Assembly: GCF_018069565.1 (NCBI RefSeq)
Contig: NZ_JAGPNL010000001.1
Location: 744,001-808,000 of the forward strand
Origin: Streptomyces tagetis
Lineage (GTDB): Bacteria; Actinomycetota; Actinomycetes; Streptomycetales; Streptomycetaceae
DNA: 64,000 bases
Direction: 5' to 3'
Position 1 is the stretch's first letter. The number at the start of each line of letters is the position of its first letter. The position numbers were made by a program, and so were the translations under genes. Below, piece by piece: positions 24,741 to 33,522 of the stretch. The notes beneath the pieces are model-generated. The model saw nothing but the letters and a program-made list of their open reading frames with translations, did no database searches and was not told the DNA's origin.

Positions 24741-26417
24741 TTATGGGCAGATTGCCTCGAAGGGGTGAAAAGTGCGTGATCTTGCCCGCAGAGGCCCCAT
24801 GAGCCGTCCCGCCTCCAGAGCCCGTACCGCGTCGGCGGTGACGGTGCGCCGGCAGATCTTGCCGGTCGGCCCGAGCGGCATGCCGGTCACCGGCAGCACG
24901 TACTCGGGGAACTTCCGCCGCTCCAGGCCCCGTCGGCCCAGGTGCGCCGTGAGGTGGTCCAGGGTGGGCGTGTCCGCCCCGGGGGCGGGGCGGACGCAGG
25001 CGCAGAGCCGTTCCCCCAGCTCCTCGTCGGGCACCGGGACACAGACCACCTCGGCGAGGGCGGGGTGGGTGCCCAGCTCGCGTTCCACCTCGGCGGGGCT
25101 GATGGTGTACCCGCCGCGGATGACGACGTTCTTGAGCCGCCCCAGCACGCGCAGCCGGCCCCACCCGTCGAGCACGCCGAGGTCGCCGGTGCGGACCCAG
25201 CCGTTCTCCGTGCGGTAGCGGGCGTCGAGTTCGGGGGCGCCGACGTAGCACATCGGCGTCATCGGGCCCCGGGCGAGGATCTCCCCGGGCTCCCCGACCC
25301 GGGCCGGGGAACCGTCGGGCCGGGCGATACGGAGGGCGGCGACGGCCGGGTCCGGGGTGCCGGCGGTGTCCCCGGCGGGGGCGCCGGGGGCGGCGGTGTG
25401 GCAGTTCACCCCGTCCGAGGACCCGTACACGGCGATCACGGGCCGGGCGAACCGCTCCCGGCAGGCGGCGGCGGTGGAGGCGGGCAGCGCCGCGCCGCTG
25501 GAGACGAACGCCTCGGCCGACGACGTGTCCTCGTCCGGGGAGCGCGGCAGGTCCGCGAGCCGGCGCAGCATGGTCGGCACGCCGAAGACGAGGGTCGGCC
25601 GGTGGGCGCTCACCGCGCGCAGGGCGTCCGCCGCCTCGAAGCGCCGCCGCACGATCAGCGTGCCGCCCAGCGCCGCGAGCGTCACCGGCACGCCCAGCGA
25701 GCCGAAGGAGGAGGCGAGCGAGACGAGGACCAGGTTGCGGGGGGCCGCGTCCGGGTCCCTGGTGAGCGCGCGGACGTACGCCGCGCGTCCGCCTGCCATG
25801 GCCTGGTGGCTGTAGGCGACCATCTTCGGTTCCGCCTCGGAGCCGGAGGAGACGAGGACCCTGGCCGGTGCGGTGGGCGCGGCCGGCCGCGGAGCCGGCA
25901 CGAAGCCGGTGCCGGGGGAGGGGTGGCCGGACACCAGATCCTCCGGGCCGAACACCGCACGCAGCAGCGGCAGTCGGCCCGCGGCCTCGCGGTCGGCCGG
26001 CTCCGCGAGGACGGCGCCGGCGGCCCGGGAGCGCCGCAGCAGGCCGAGGGTGTCCTGGACGCCGCCGCCCAGCGGGTACGGCAGCGCCACCGCGCCGAGC
26101 GCGTACACGGCGAGTTCCGCCACGGCGGCCAGGCGCCCGTTGGGCAGCCGCAGCCCGATCACGTCCCGCGACCCGAGCCCCGCCGCCGCGAACCGCCCGG
26201 CCACGCACAGGACTTCGGCGTACAGCTCCGCGTAGGACACCGTCCCGTCCTCGTCCACGACGGCGTCCCGCCCGGGGTGCGCGCCCGCGTGTGCGCGGAA
26301 GAGGGAGAAGAGGTCCGCGTCGGGACACAGCCCGCGCCGCCGCCACTCCAGCCGGTCGGCGTACGGCACCCGGTCGGGGAAGTCCAGCCCGGCGGCCGAC
26401 CGCCACACCCGCGTCAT
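24741..26417 (-). CDS. Acyl-CoA synthetase-like ligase (ANL superfamily), second copy
   Basis: 558 residues. The P-loop is atypical, SSGSEAEPK (about 190-198) in place of TSGTTGxPK, but the other motifs are normal: VYGSSDGVN, RTGDLG with the ribose-binding Asp, LKNVVIRGGYTISPAEVE, and GPTGK with the catalytic lysine near the C-terminus. ATG overlaps the stop of the CaiB gene (ATGA), so the two are made together. The pair suggests formation of an acyl-CoA followed by CoA transfer, or two routes to one acyl-CoA. The altered P-loop deserves attention. Confidence 0.88.
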   Translation of the reverse strand: MTRVWRSAAGLDFPDRVPYADRLEWRRRGLCPDADLFSLFRAHAGAHPGRDAVVDEDGTVSYAELYAEVLCVAGRFAAAGLGSRDVIGLRLPNGRLAAVAELAVYALGAVALPYPLGGGVQDTLGLLRRSRAAGAVLAEPADREAAGRLPLLRAVFGPEDLVSGHPSPGTGFVPAPRPAAPTAPARVLVSSGSEAEPKMVAYSHQAMAGGRAAYVRALTRDPDAAPRNLVLVSLASSFGSLGVPVTLAALGGTLIVRRRFEAADALRAVSAHRPTLVFGVPTMLRRLADLPRSPDEDTSSAEAFVSSGAALPASTAAACRERFARPVIAVYGSSDGVNCHTAAPGAPAGDTAGTPDPAVAALRIARPDGSPARVGEPGEILARGPMTPMCYVGAPELDARYRTENGWVRTGDLGVLDGWGRLRVLGRLKNVVIRGGYTISPAEVERELGTHPALAEVVCVPVPDEELGERLCACVRPAPGADTPTLDHLTAHLGRRGLERRKFPEYVLPVTGMPLGPTGKICRRTVTADAVRALEAGRLMGPLRARSRTFHPFEAICP

Positions 26418-28306
26418 CCGGCGGCCTCCTCGAAGTCCCAGGGGCGGGCGGGCCGGGCGTGCCGCACCGAGGCGTCCGGGGCCACGACGGCCCGCGCGAA
26501 GGCGGGGTCGGCGGCCAGTTCGGCCAGGTCGGTGCAGACCGGCACGGACGGCAGGCCGGCCTCGCGCAGCCGCTCCAGCCACTCCCGGGTCCCCCCGGCG
26601 CGGAGCCGGCCCGGCACCGAGTCCGCGTCCCGGGCGCCCACGGCGTAGGCCACCTCCGAGGGGTGGGCGCGGGCGTGGGCGCCCAGGCAGAGCAGTCCGT
26701 CGGCGGTGGGCAGCGGCAGCTCCAGCGGGGCGAGCGCGACCCGCCCCGGCGGCCGGGGGATGAGCGCGGCGGCGGACAGCAGCGACGACTGCGCGCGGCA
26801 GCCGTGCCCGGTCCGCTCCCGCACCGTCAGCCCGGCGAGGACGGCCTGCGCGAGGACGAGCCCGCCGAGCACGTCGGTGACGGTCATCAGGGACGGAGCG
26901 GGCGGCTCGCCCGCGGGGCGCAGGGCGGCGGCGAGTCCGCCGTGCACCTGGGCGAGGTAGTCGGTGCCGATCGGGGGCCGCGCGCCGAGGGCGTCACCGA
27001 AGCCGGAGGCCGAGGCGTACACCAGGCCGGGGCGCACGGCGTGCAGGCCGTCGGCGTCCAGGCCGTACGCGTCCGCCTTGCCCGGGGCCCAGTTGTGGAC
27101 GAACGCGTCGGCGCCGGCGGCCAGTTCGCGCACCGCCTCCCGCCCCCGGGCGGTGGTGAGGTCGGCCTCGGTCACCGTCTTGCCGGCGTTGAGCGCGGAG
27201 AAGCGGGCCGAGCAGCCGCCGGCCATCGGCGGGAGCCCGCGCAGCGGGTCGCCGCCGGGCGGCTCGATCCGGACGACGTCGGCGCCGAGGAGCCGCAGCA
27301 CGTGTCCGGCCAACGGCCCCTGCACGCGCCGCGTCGACTCGACCACCCGGAACCCGGACAGGGGTAACCCCCCGGCGTCAGAGGGCGGTTCGTGGCGACG
27401 CTGACCCGGCAGGAGCGCGGAGCGGTGGCCGGTGGGCGCGAGGGTCCAGGGGACGAGGCCGGGCGCGGCGGTGGTGCCGGGGACCTCCGCGAGCGCCACG
27501 CCGCTCTCCGCGGCGGCCCCGGCGACAGCGCGCAGCGGGGCGCGGCCCAGCGCGGCCCGCAGCTCCTCGGGCAGCGGGCAGACCGCGGTGCCGAACCGGC
27601 GCTGGAAGGGGCCCCAGCCGCGCCCGGCCGTCCGCGCGTCGACGCCGAGGCGCCGCCAGAAGCCGCTCCAGGCCAGGGGGTCCAGCGTCTCGATCTCGAC
27701 GCGGGCCCCGTCGGCGGTGGTGAGCGTGGCGAGCCCGCACGCGTCGGCGTCGGGATCGGCGTCGGCGTCCGGCGCGGTGGCCGCGGCGAGGTACTGGCCG
27801 ACGGAGAGCAGCGCGCCCTGGGCGAGCGAGGTGCGGGCGCGCAGCCCCGGACGTCCGCGCAGCCGCGCGAGGAGGCAGGCGGTGGCGCCCTGGGCGGCCA
27901 GCACCCCGGTCACCGTGGACACGTAGTCGGCGGTCAGGGGCCGGGGGGCGCCGCCGGCCCGGCCGTGCACGTGCATGACCCCGCACGCGGCCTGGACGGC
28001 CCGTTCGTCACCGGCGTCGATCTCCACGGGGCCCCGCCCGCCGACGGACCAGGCCGCCTCCCCCGTGACCCCGTGCGGCGGGAACGTGCGCCGGAGCAGG
28101 GCGGCGGCCACCGCGACGGCCGCGTCCTCGGCAGCCGGGGCCCGGGGAGCGGGGGCCGGGGGGACCGGGGTCGGGGACGCGGGGGCCGGGGGAGCCGTGC
28201 CGGGGGACGCCAAGTCCGGGGCATCCACGCCCGGCGGGGCCACCCCCGTCCCCCACGGCGGTACGGGCACGGGTGACGGCCTCCTGTCGTGGTCGCCTCG
28301 CAGCAT
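26414..28306 (-). CDS. CaiB/BaiF (class III) CoA-transferase, double-domain
   Basis: 630 residues from ATG 28306 (GGGAGGACCCG upstream). After about 70 Pro-rich residues, an N-terminal part (about 70-310) resembles the central-to-C-terminal half of a CaiB domain, including SLAQGALLSVGQYLAAAT. A second, more complete domain (about 325-610) has GPLAGHVLRLLGADVVRIEPPGGDPLR and IGTDYLAQVHGGL with the catalytic Asp that class III CoA-transferases acylate. Such two-domain forms exist among formyl-CoA-transferase relatives. Predicted role is CoA exchange between two carboxylic acids, coupled with the overlapping ligase. A palindromic site lies upstream. Confidence 0.85.
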   Translation of the reverse strand: MLRGDHDRRPSPVPVPPWGTGVAPPGVDAPDLASPGTAPPAPASPTPVPPAPAPRAPAAEDAAVAVAAALLRRTFPPHGVTGEAAWSVGGRGPVEIDAGDERAVQAACGVMHVHGRAGGAPRPLTADYVSTVTGVLAAQGATACLLARLRGRPGLRARTSLAQGALLSVGQYLAAATAPDADADPDADACGLATLTTADGARVEIETLDPLAWSGFWRRLGVDARTAGRGWGPFQRRFGTAVCPLPEELRAALGRAPLRAVAGAAAESGVALAEVPGTTAAPGLVPWTLAPTGHRSALLPGQRRHEPPSDAGGLPLSGFRVVESTRRVQGPLAGHVLRLLGADVVRIEPPGGDPLRGLPPMAGGCSARFSALNAGKTVTEADLTTARGREAVRELAAGADAFVHNWAPGKADAYGLDADGLHAVRPGLVYASASGFGDALGARPPIGTDYLAQVHGGLAAALRPAGEPPAPSLMTVTDVLGGLVLAQAVLAGLTVRERTGHGCRAQSSLLSAAALIPRPPGRVALAPLELPLPTADGLLCLGAHARAHPSEVAYAVGARDADSVPGRLRAGGTREWLERLREAGLPSVPVCTDLAELAADPAFARAVVAPDASVRHARPARPWDFEEAAG

Positions 28307-28368
28307 CGGGTCCTCCCTCACTCTCACGGCGTCTTCCGCCGGGGTGGAGAACCGGTACCGGACCGCGC

Positions 28369-28389
28369 CGGACACGGTGGAAGTGTCCG
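28369..28389. promoter_or_regulatory. Perfect inverted repeat upstream of the CaiB-ligase operon
   Basis: CGGACAC, 7 bases, GTGTCCG, located 63-83 bases before the CaiB start. The 21-bp length and symmetry fit a dimeric repressor operator. No regulator gene sits beside it, so the binder is unknown. Confidence 0.45.
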
Positions 28390-28694
28390 TTCATCACAAA
28401 AGGCGATGGAAGAGCGGGGCCCGCGCGACGCCCGCGACACCGTCCCCGCCGCCGGGCCCGGACCTGATACGCCGCATCTTCGCAGCTCCGTACCTTGCCC
28501 TCACGCACGGATCACCGGTCGCACCTCGACCGGATCAGGAACCGGCGGTATCCCGCCCCATGAGCGGACCGACGCCCCCTCGCCACACAGGACACAGTTT
28601 CCGTCAAGGTGCACGGCACCCAGGGCCTCGCACCGCGTTGCTCTCCGTGGGCCGCACCGGGACCGCTGGTCCGGCCCGCCCGGCCCGGCGCTGG
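28390..28694. other. Intergenic region, nothing recognised
   Basis: About 300 bases between the inverted repeat and the 3' end of the lipoprotein gene. I see no protein-coding pattern, RNA gene or strong hairpin. It should hold the start region of the CaiB operon transcript and the end of the lipoprotein transcript. Confidence 0.5.
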
Positions 28695-29240
28695 TCAGGA
28701 ACGTCGGGGCACCACGGAGCCCGCTGCGTCGCATCGGACGATCCATGGATCGTCGATCCCGGGTTCGTGGACGCGGACATCCACCTCGGTCGACCGTCTG
28801 CCGCCGGGCACGTCGGCGTTGGCCACTGTGCAGATGATCTGGGTGAGGCCGAGGCCCCCTAAGCCTTGCATCGTGGCCACAGACTCGGCCAGGCGCAGTT
28901 CGACCGCGCCTTCGGCCGCCTTGGCGGCGAGGCGGTCCTCGTCCGCGGTTACCTCGGTCGTCAGACCGCGGGCCCGCTCCGCCTCGTCCGGGCCGCGCAC
29001 CAGAAGGTCCAGGGCGGCCTGGGGGTCAGGGGTGGTGGCGGCGGGGCGGGAGACGGCCTGCACACCTTCCCTGCCGACGAAGTAGAGGCGGACCGATGTA
29101 CCGTCCCGTTTCCCTTGGAATCCGGAAGCGGGGACGCCGGCCGGGACGGGCCCTGTGGAGCCGAGCCCGCACCCCGCGGCTCCCCAACCCGTCAGCACGG
29201 CCAGGAGAAGAGGCGTCAGGAAACCCCGAACCCTGGTCAC
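28695..29240 (-). CDS. Lipoprotein with GerMN-like domain, linked to two-component system
   Basis: 181 residues from a GTG overlapping the kinase stop (GTGA). Signal peptide with a lipobox ending AAGC (Cys24). The mature part (TSVRLYFVGREGVQAVSRP, then ALDLLVRGPDEAERARGL and later VTADEDRLAAKAAEGAVELRL) has the strand-helix pattern of the GerMN/sporulation-spore-germination domain seen in LpqB. LpqB follows MtrA-MtrB in actinobacteria and modulates the kinase; CseA plays a similar part beside CseB-CseC. This small version after a regulator-kinase pair probably does the same at the outer face of the membrane. Confidence 0.82.
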   Translation of the reverse strand: MTRVRGFLTPLLLAVLTGWGAAGCGLGSTGPVPAGVPASGFQGKRDGTSVRLYFVGREGVQAVSRPAATTPDPQAALDLLVRGPDEAERARGLTTEVTADEDRLAAKAAEGAVELRLAESVATMQGLGGLGLTQIICTVANADVPGGRRSTEVDVRVHEPGIDDPWIVRCDAAGSVVPRRS

Positions 29241-30694
29241 GACACGTCTCCGTCCGGTCGCGCATGCGGGAGGACCACGGTGAACACCGCTCCGCCGCCG
29301 GGGAGGTTGACGGCGGTGAGGGAACCGTCGTGCAGGCGCACGTTCTCCGACGCGATCGCCAGCCCCAGGCCGCTGCCTGTGGACCGGGCCCGCGCCGGAT
29401 CGCCTTTGTAGAAGCGGTCGAACACGTGCGGGAGGAGGCCGGGCGGGATGCCTGGGCCGTGGTCGCCCACCTCTATCGTCAGCGCCCGCCCGGAGACAGT
29501 GGCCCGCACGGTGACGGGCGGAGCGCCGTGCCGCAGGCCGTTGCCGACGAGGTTGGCGAGGACCACGTCGAAACGACGCGGGTCGACACGGACCCGGACC
29601 TCGCTCTCCGGTAGCTCGCAGACCACCTGGCCGGAGTCCTCCCAGCCGCGAAGCTGGAGCGTCTTGCCGACGAGGGTCCGCAGGTCGGTGTCGTCCGTCG
29701 TGAGCGTCGCCGCCCCCGCGTCGAAGCGGGAGATCTCCATCAGGTCCTCTACGGTGGCGGCCAGCCTCCTGGTCTCGTCGCTCACCAGGCGCAGCGCCTC
29801 GGCCGTGTCCGCGGGAAGGCACCCGGACTCGGCCTCGGTATCCAGTACGCCGGTCACCGCGACCATGGCCGCCAGCGGCGTCCGCAGTTCGTGGGAGAGA
29901 TCCGCGGCGAAGCGCCGGGCATGGGTTTCCATCTGCCGGAGCTCCGCCGCGTCCCTCTCCAGGGTGGCCGCCATCGTGTTGAAGGTGACGGCGAGATCGG
30001 CCAGTTCGTCGCCGCCGACGACCGCGGAGCGGGTCTGCAGCGCCCCGGACGTGAGTTTCTCCGCCGCGACGCGGAGCCTGCGCACCGGGCGCAGCACTTG
30101 GCGGGCCGAGAACAGGGCGGGGAACACGGCGAACAGCAGAGCCGGTGCCGTGCCCGCCCAGGCCGCGGTGACGAGCGCGGACACGTCGGCCTGCTCGCCG
30201 TCCAGCGGCATGACGGCGTACACGATGAGCTCCGGTGGCCCGCCCGGGTCCTTGCCCCGGCCCTTCTCGGAGGCGGTGCCGACGGGCATGGCGATATGGA
30301 GCCGGGGGCTTGGGGAGTCGGTGCGTTCGACGTACGCGCCCGACCCGTCCCGTATCGCCCGGCGCAGCGACTCGGTGGCGGCGTCGGGCGCCCCCACCGC
30401 GGCGGCGCCCGCGAGGGTGGCGGCCGTGTGCCAGCGCCGTGGGCCGCCCGCCTGGTCCAGTTGGCGGACGAAGGAGCGCAGATCGTTTCCGCCGGGTTCG
30501 GACGGCAGGTTCGGCGCCAGGGAGCTGACTTGCCGGCGCAGGTCGCGCACCGCGTCGTCCTGCGCCCGTTCCACGATCGTGCCGCGCGCCTGGCGGAAGG
30601 TGAGGGTGGCGGTGAGCAGCGAGCTGAGCGCCGCGACGAGGATGAACGCGATGATCAGGCGCGTCCGCAGGCCCTGGGGGAAGTGGAGCCTCAC
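29237..30694 (-). CDS. Sensor histidine kinase
   Basis: 485 residues from GTG 30694, overlapping the response-regulator stop. Membrane helix 1 (about 10-30), an extracytoplasmic sensor of about 150 residues, membrane helix 2 (about 178-198), HAMP (about 200-250), then the H-box ADLSHELRTPLAA, N-box ANLVGNGLRHG, and G-boxes GDHGPGIP and GSGLGLA. The layout matches CseC/AfsQ2-type kinases of Streptomyces, which sense envelope stress or nutrient state. With the lipoprotein gene downstream and acyltransferase upstream, an envelope signal is likely. Confidence 0.93.
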   Translation of the reverse strand: MRLHFPQGLRTRLIIAFILVAALSSLLTATLTFRQARGTIVERAQDDAVRDLRRQVSSLAPNLPSEPGGNDLRSFVRQLDQAGGPRRWHTAATLAGAAAVGAPDAATESLRRAIRDGSGAYVERTDSPSPRLHIAMPVGTASEKGRGKDPGGPPELIVYAVMPLDGEQADVSALVTAAWAGTAPALLFAVFPALFSARQVLRPVRRLRVAAEKLTSGALQTRSAVVGGDELADLAVTFNTMAATLERDAAELRQMETHARRFAADLSHELRTPLAAMVAVTGVLDTEAESGCLPADTAEALRLVSDETRRLAATVEDLMEISRFDAGAATLTTDDTDLRTLVGKTLQLRGWEDSGQVVCELPESEVRVRVDPRRFDVVLANLVGNGLRHGAPPVTVRATVSGRALTIEVGDHGPGIPPGLLPHVFDRFYKGDPARARSTGSGLGLAIASENVRLHDGSLTAVNLPGGGAVFTVVLPHARPDGDVS

Positions 30695-31383
30695 GACGGC
30701 AGCGGCCCGAACCGGTAGCCGAAGCCCCGTACCGTCTGCACGTAGACCGGTCGCCGGGCGTTCTTCTCGATCCTGGCGCGCAGCCGCATCACGCAGGCGT
30801 CGACGAGACGGACGTCGCCGTAGTAGGAGTGTTCCCAGACGTCCTCCAGCAACTGCTGGCGACTGAAAGTCTGCTCGGGCGACGCACTCAGGAACAGCAG
30901 CAGCTTCAGCTCCGAGGGCGCCAGTGACAGCTCCGCTCCTTCCTTGCGGACGATCAGCGCCTGCCGGTCGATCTCCAGGTCGCCGAAGACACTCGCTCCG
31001 GCAGGGGCGTCGGCCTGGCGCGGGGCGACCCGGCGCAGCACCGCGCGCATCCGCGCCTCGATCAGCGCTGTGCCGGCGGGCTTGATGATGTAGTCGTCCG
31101 CCCCCGCCTCCAAGCCGACGACGACGTCGATGTCGTCGCCGCGCGCGGACAGGATGATGACGGGGATCTGTCCGGCCGCCCGAATGCGGGCGCAGACCTC
31201 CAGCCCGCTCATCCCCGGCAACATGAGATCCAGCAGCACGAGGTCGGGACGGAAGTGCACCAGGGCCTCCAGGCCGTCCTCCCCCGTACCCGCTCCCTCC
31301 GTCTCGTGACCGTTGCGGGACAGGCCGAGGACGATACCCCGGCGTACGGCGGGATCGTCCTCGATCAGCAGGACACGGGTCAT
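30691..31383 (-). CDS. OmpR-family response regulator
   Basis: 230 residues. Receiver domain with Asp pair LIEDDP (residues 7-8 region), phosphoryl-acceptor Asp in LVLLDLMLPGM (about 52), Thr/Ser ILSARGDD and Lys in IIKPAG; a winged-helix DNA-binding domain from about 130 (LAPSELKLLL, RLVDACVMRLRARI, VQTVRGFGYRF). It is closest in sequence style to CseB/AfsQ1. Overlaps the kinase by 4 bp. It lies 50 bases after the acyltransferase gene, so it may be read from the SGNH promoter as well as its own. Confidence 0.93.
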   Translation of the reverse strand: MTRVLLIEDDPAVRRGIVLGLSRNGHETEGAGTGEDGLEALVHFRPDLVLLDLMLPGMSGLEVCARIRAAGQIPVIILSARGDDIDVVVGLEAGADDYIIKPAGTALIEARMRAVLRRVAPRQADAPAGASVFGDLEIDRQALIVRKEGAELSLAPSELKLLLFLSASPEQTFSRQQLLEDVWEHSYYGDVRLVDACVMRLRARIEKNARRPVYVQTVRGFGYRFGPLPS

Positions 31384-31433
31384 GGACAGCACTTTCTCCA
31401 GCGGTGCGGCGGTCGCCCACCGTACCTGTCGGC

Positions 31434-32657
31434 TCAGGTCAACTGCGTGACGTCCACGGTGTCCCCTCCCGGGATCGGCTCCGGAAGGAGCGCCCACAGC
31501 GCGATCGCCCCGACCGCCAGGGCGGCCACCACCACGGGCCCGCGCCGGCCGCGGGCCCACCCGGAGCGGAACCGCACCGGGGCCTCCACGAATCGGCGCG
31601 AGGCTTCGGCGAGCACCAGGGACACCGCGATCGCCACCGCCGCGCCGCCCCACTCGCCCAGGACGGCGAGACGGGGGAGCAGCAGGAGATAGACGGGCCA
31701 GTGCCACAGGTACAGGCTGTAGGAGACTTCGCCGAGCCAGACCGGAACGCGGCTTCCGGCAAGCGCCGCGACCCGGCCCCGTTGGGCCTGGACCAGCAGC
31801 ACGATCAGCGCGGTGGCGGCCAGGGAATGGACGAAGAGACCGCCCTGGAACAGCGAAGGCGCCTCCTCCCCCTTGGTGAGCACCCAGGAGACGCCCAGTC
31901 CCAGCAGCAGCGTTGCGCAGACCCCGTCAGCCACCCGGCCGGGCACCCGGCGCACCCGGCGTTGTACGGGCTCGGTGGCCGCCGCGGCTCCCAGCAGCAG
32001 CGCCGCCGCCCGGGTGTCCGTGCCCTCATAGGCGCGGGTGGTGTCCACGGCCGCACCGAGCTGGAGCATCAGGGCGAGCGATACGAGGGCCCCGGCCGCC
32101 GCCACCGCCAGCACGATGCGGTGTGCATTGCGGCACCTCGCGGCCGGCGCCACCACCAACGGCCACACCAGGTAGAACTGCCACTCCACCCCGATGCTCC
32201 ACAGATGGGCGAAGACGTGGCTGTCGGACGCCTGCCAGTAGCCGACCTGCTCGGCGATGTAATGCCAGTTCACTGCCTGGATGGCCACCCAGGGAGCGTC
32301 CTGGGTGGCGAACCGCGCCTGGGCTGTGGTCCCCCAGGCCCAGACCGCCGGCAGCACGACCGCCACCAGGCAGACCAGGGCAGGCAGCAGCCGCCGCGCG
32401 CGGCGCGTCCAGAACCGCACCAGCGGGACGCGCCCTTCGCCCTGTGCGGTGCCGAGCAGGATTCCGGTGATGAGAAACCCCGACAGAGCGAAGAACAGGT
32501 CGACGCCGAGGAACCCGCCGTCGAGGAGACCGGCGTGGAAGAGCAGGACGGCGGCGACGGCGGCCCCGCGCAGCCCGTCCAGGGCGTCGACGTGCGGCCG
32601 GCGCCCGCCCGCCACCTGAGCCGCCCGATCCGGCGAGACCGGTGTCGCGTGTGCCAT
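31434..32657 (-). CDS. Acyltransferase family 3 membrane protein
   Basis: 407 residues from ATG 32657, one base from the SGNH stop. About ten transmembrane helices with the family marks: DGLRGAAVAAVLLFHAG (Arg and catalytic His), GVDLFFALSGFLIT, and SIGVEWQFYLVWPL. These proteins move acetyl or other acyl groups across or onto surface polymers (peptidoglycan, teichoic acid, exopolysaccharide). The OafA-like members often work with an SGNH domain as a fusion. Here that domain is a separate lipoprotein directly upstream. Confidence 0.93.
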   Translation of the reverse strand: MAHATPVSPDRAAQVAGGRRPHVDALDGLRGAAVAAVLLFHAGLLDGGFLGVDLFFALSGFLITGILLGTAQGEGRVPLVRFWTRRARRLLPALVCLVAVVLPAVWAWGTTAQARFATQDAPWVAIQAVNWHYIAEQVGYWQASDSHVFAHLWSIGVEWQFYLVWPLVVAPAARCRNAHRIVLAVAAAGALVSLALMLQLGAAVDTTRAYEGTDTRAAALLLGAAAATEPVQRRVRRVPGRVADGVCATLLLGLGVSWVLTKGEEAPSLFQGGLFVHSLAATALIVLLVQAQRGRVAALAGSRVPVWLGEVSYSLYLWHWPVYLLLLPRLAVLGEWGGAAVAIAVSLVLAEASRRFVEAPVRFRSGWARGRRGPVVVAALAVGAIALWALLPEPIPGGDTVDVTQLT

Positions 32658-32658
32658 C

Positions 32659-33510
32659 TCAGCTCTCGCAGCCGAGCGCGGAGAACCGCTTGTCATCGGT
32701 CCATTCGCCCGTCGCCCAGGCGCCCGGCTTCGCCGGGGTGAAGCCCTCCTCGTCCCCCAGTACCTTGACGAACCAGTTCGCGAAGGCGGCGGCACCCTGC
32801 CGGCAGTTGTGGATGCCGTCGGCCGCCCTTCCGGCCTTCGGCGCTGAGGCGTCCTCGCCCCACAAGCGCCCGGAATCCACGAACAGGGCCTTGTCCGCAT
32901 GGGCTTCGGCGGTCTCGGCGGCCGACTCGGGGGCGGTCTTCATCTGCTTCGCGTGGGGGCGGTAGAAGTCGTCGATCTCGATCGGAGGAGCGGATATGAA
33001 CACGGCCTTGGCTCCGATCTCCTCGGCGGTGCTCACGAGTTTGCCGTAGGCGTCGCGCTGCTGCTCCGCCGTGCCCCAGTCGTAGGTGGTGATCTGGTAG
33101 GCGATCACGGTGGGTTTGAACGACCCGATCTGCTTCCCCAGGGTCTTCCATGTGTCGCCGGAGAGCTTCTTGGTGATCTCGTCGCCGCCCGCGACGATCG
33201 TGCCGCCGCCGTCGGAGGCGGCGTTCCGGAACTTCACCCCGGCGGCTTCCAAAGCGGCGCCGAGGGCCGGGGCCTGGGCGCCGGCGATGGAGTCCCCCAC
33301 CCACAGAACCCTGATGTCGCCGCCGCTCCCGGCCGACTCGATCGCGGCCGTCTTGTCTGCCTGACCCCCTGAGCGTGTGTCCTCGCCTTCCCCGCCGCCG
33401 CAGGCGAGCAGGGTCGCCCCGAGGAGAACCGCGGCCGTCGCGGCGGTCAGCGTCCGGCGGGGAGAGGAGAATCGGCGGTGGATGGTCAAGGTCGTCCGTT
33501 CGTTGTCCAT
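32659..33510 (-). CDS. SGNH-hydrolase-like lipoprotein, partner of the acyltransferase
   Basis: 283 residues from ATG 33510, which sits six bases after a TCTAAT -10 box and is therefore probably leaderless. Signal peptide with lipobox LLAC (Cys37). The mature domain has block I WVGDSIAG with the nucleophile Ser, a GGGTIVAGG segment (block II Gly), a TTYDW stretch, and a C-terminal DGIHNC as the Asp-x-x-His dyad. All SGNH hallmarks of OafA/AlgX-type acyl transfer modules are present. It should work outside the membrane with the adjacent acyltransferase. Confidence 0.88.
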   Translation of the reverse strand: MDNERTTLTIHRRFSSPRRTLTAATAAVLLGATLLACGGGEGEDTRSGGQADKTAAIESAGSGGDIRVLWVGDSIAGAQAPALGAALEAAGVKFRNAASDGGGTIVAGGDEITKKLSGDTWKTLGKQIGSFKPTVIAYQITTYDWGTAEQQRDAYGKLVSTAEEIGAKAVFISAPPIEIDDFYRPHAKQMKTAPESAAETAEAHADKALFVDSGRLWGEDASAPKAGRAADGIHNCRQGAAAFANWFVKVLGDEEGFTPAKPGAWATGEWTDDKRFSALGCES

Positions 33511-33516
33511 GACCGC

Positions 33517-33522
33517 ATTAGA
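33517..33522 (-). promoter_or_regulatory. -10 box of a leaderless SGNH transcript
   Basis: TCTAAT on the minus strand lies exactly six bases before the ATG at 33510, with no ribosome binding site between. This is the arrangement seen at other leaderless genes in this window. No convincing -35 was found. Confidence 0.5.
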
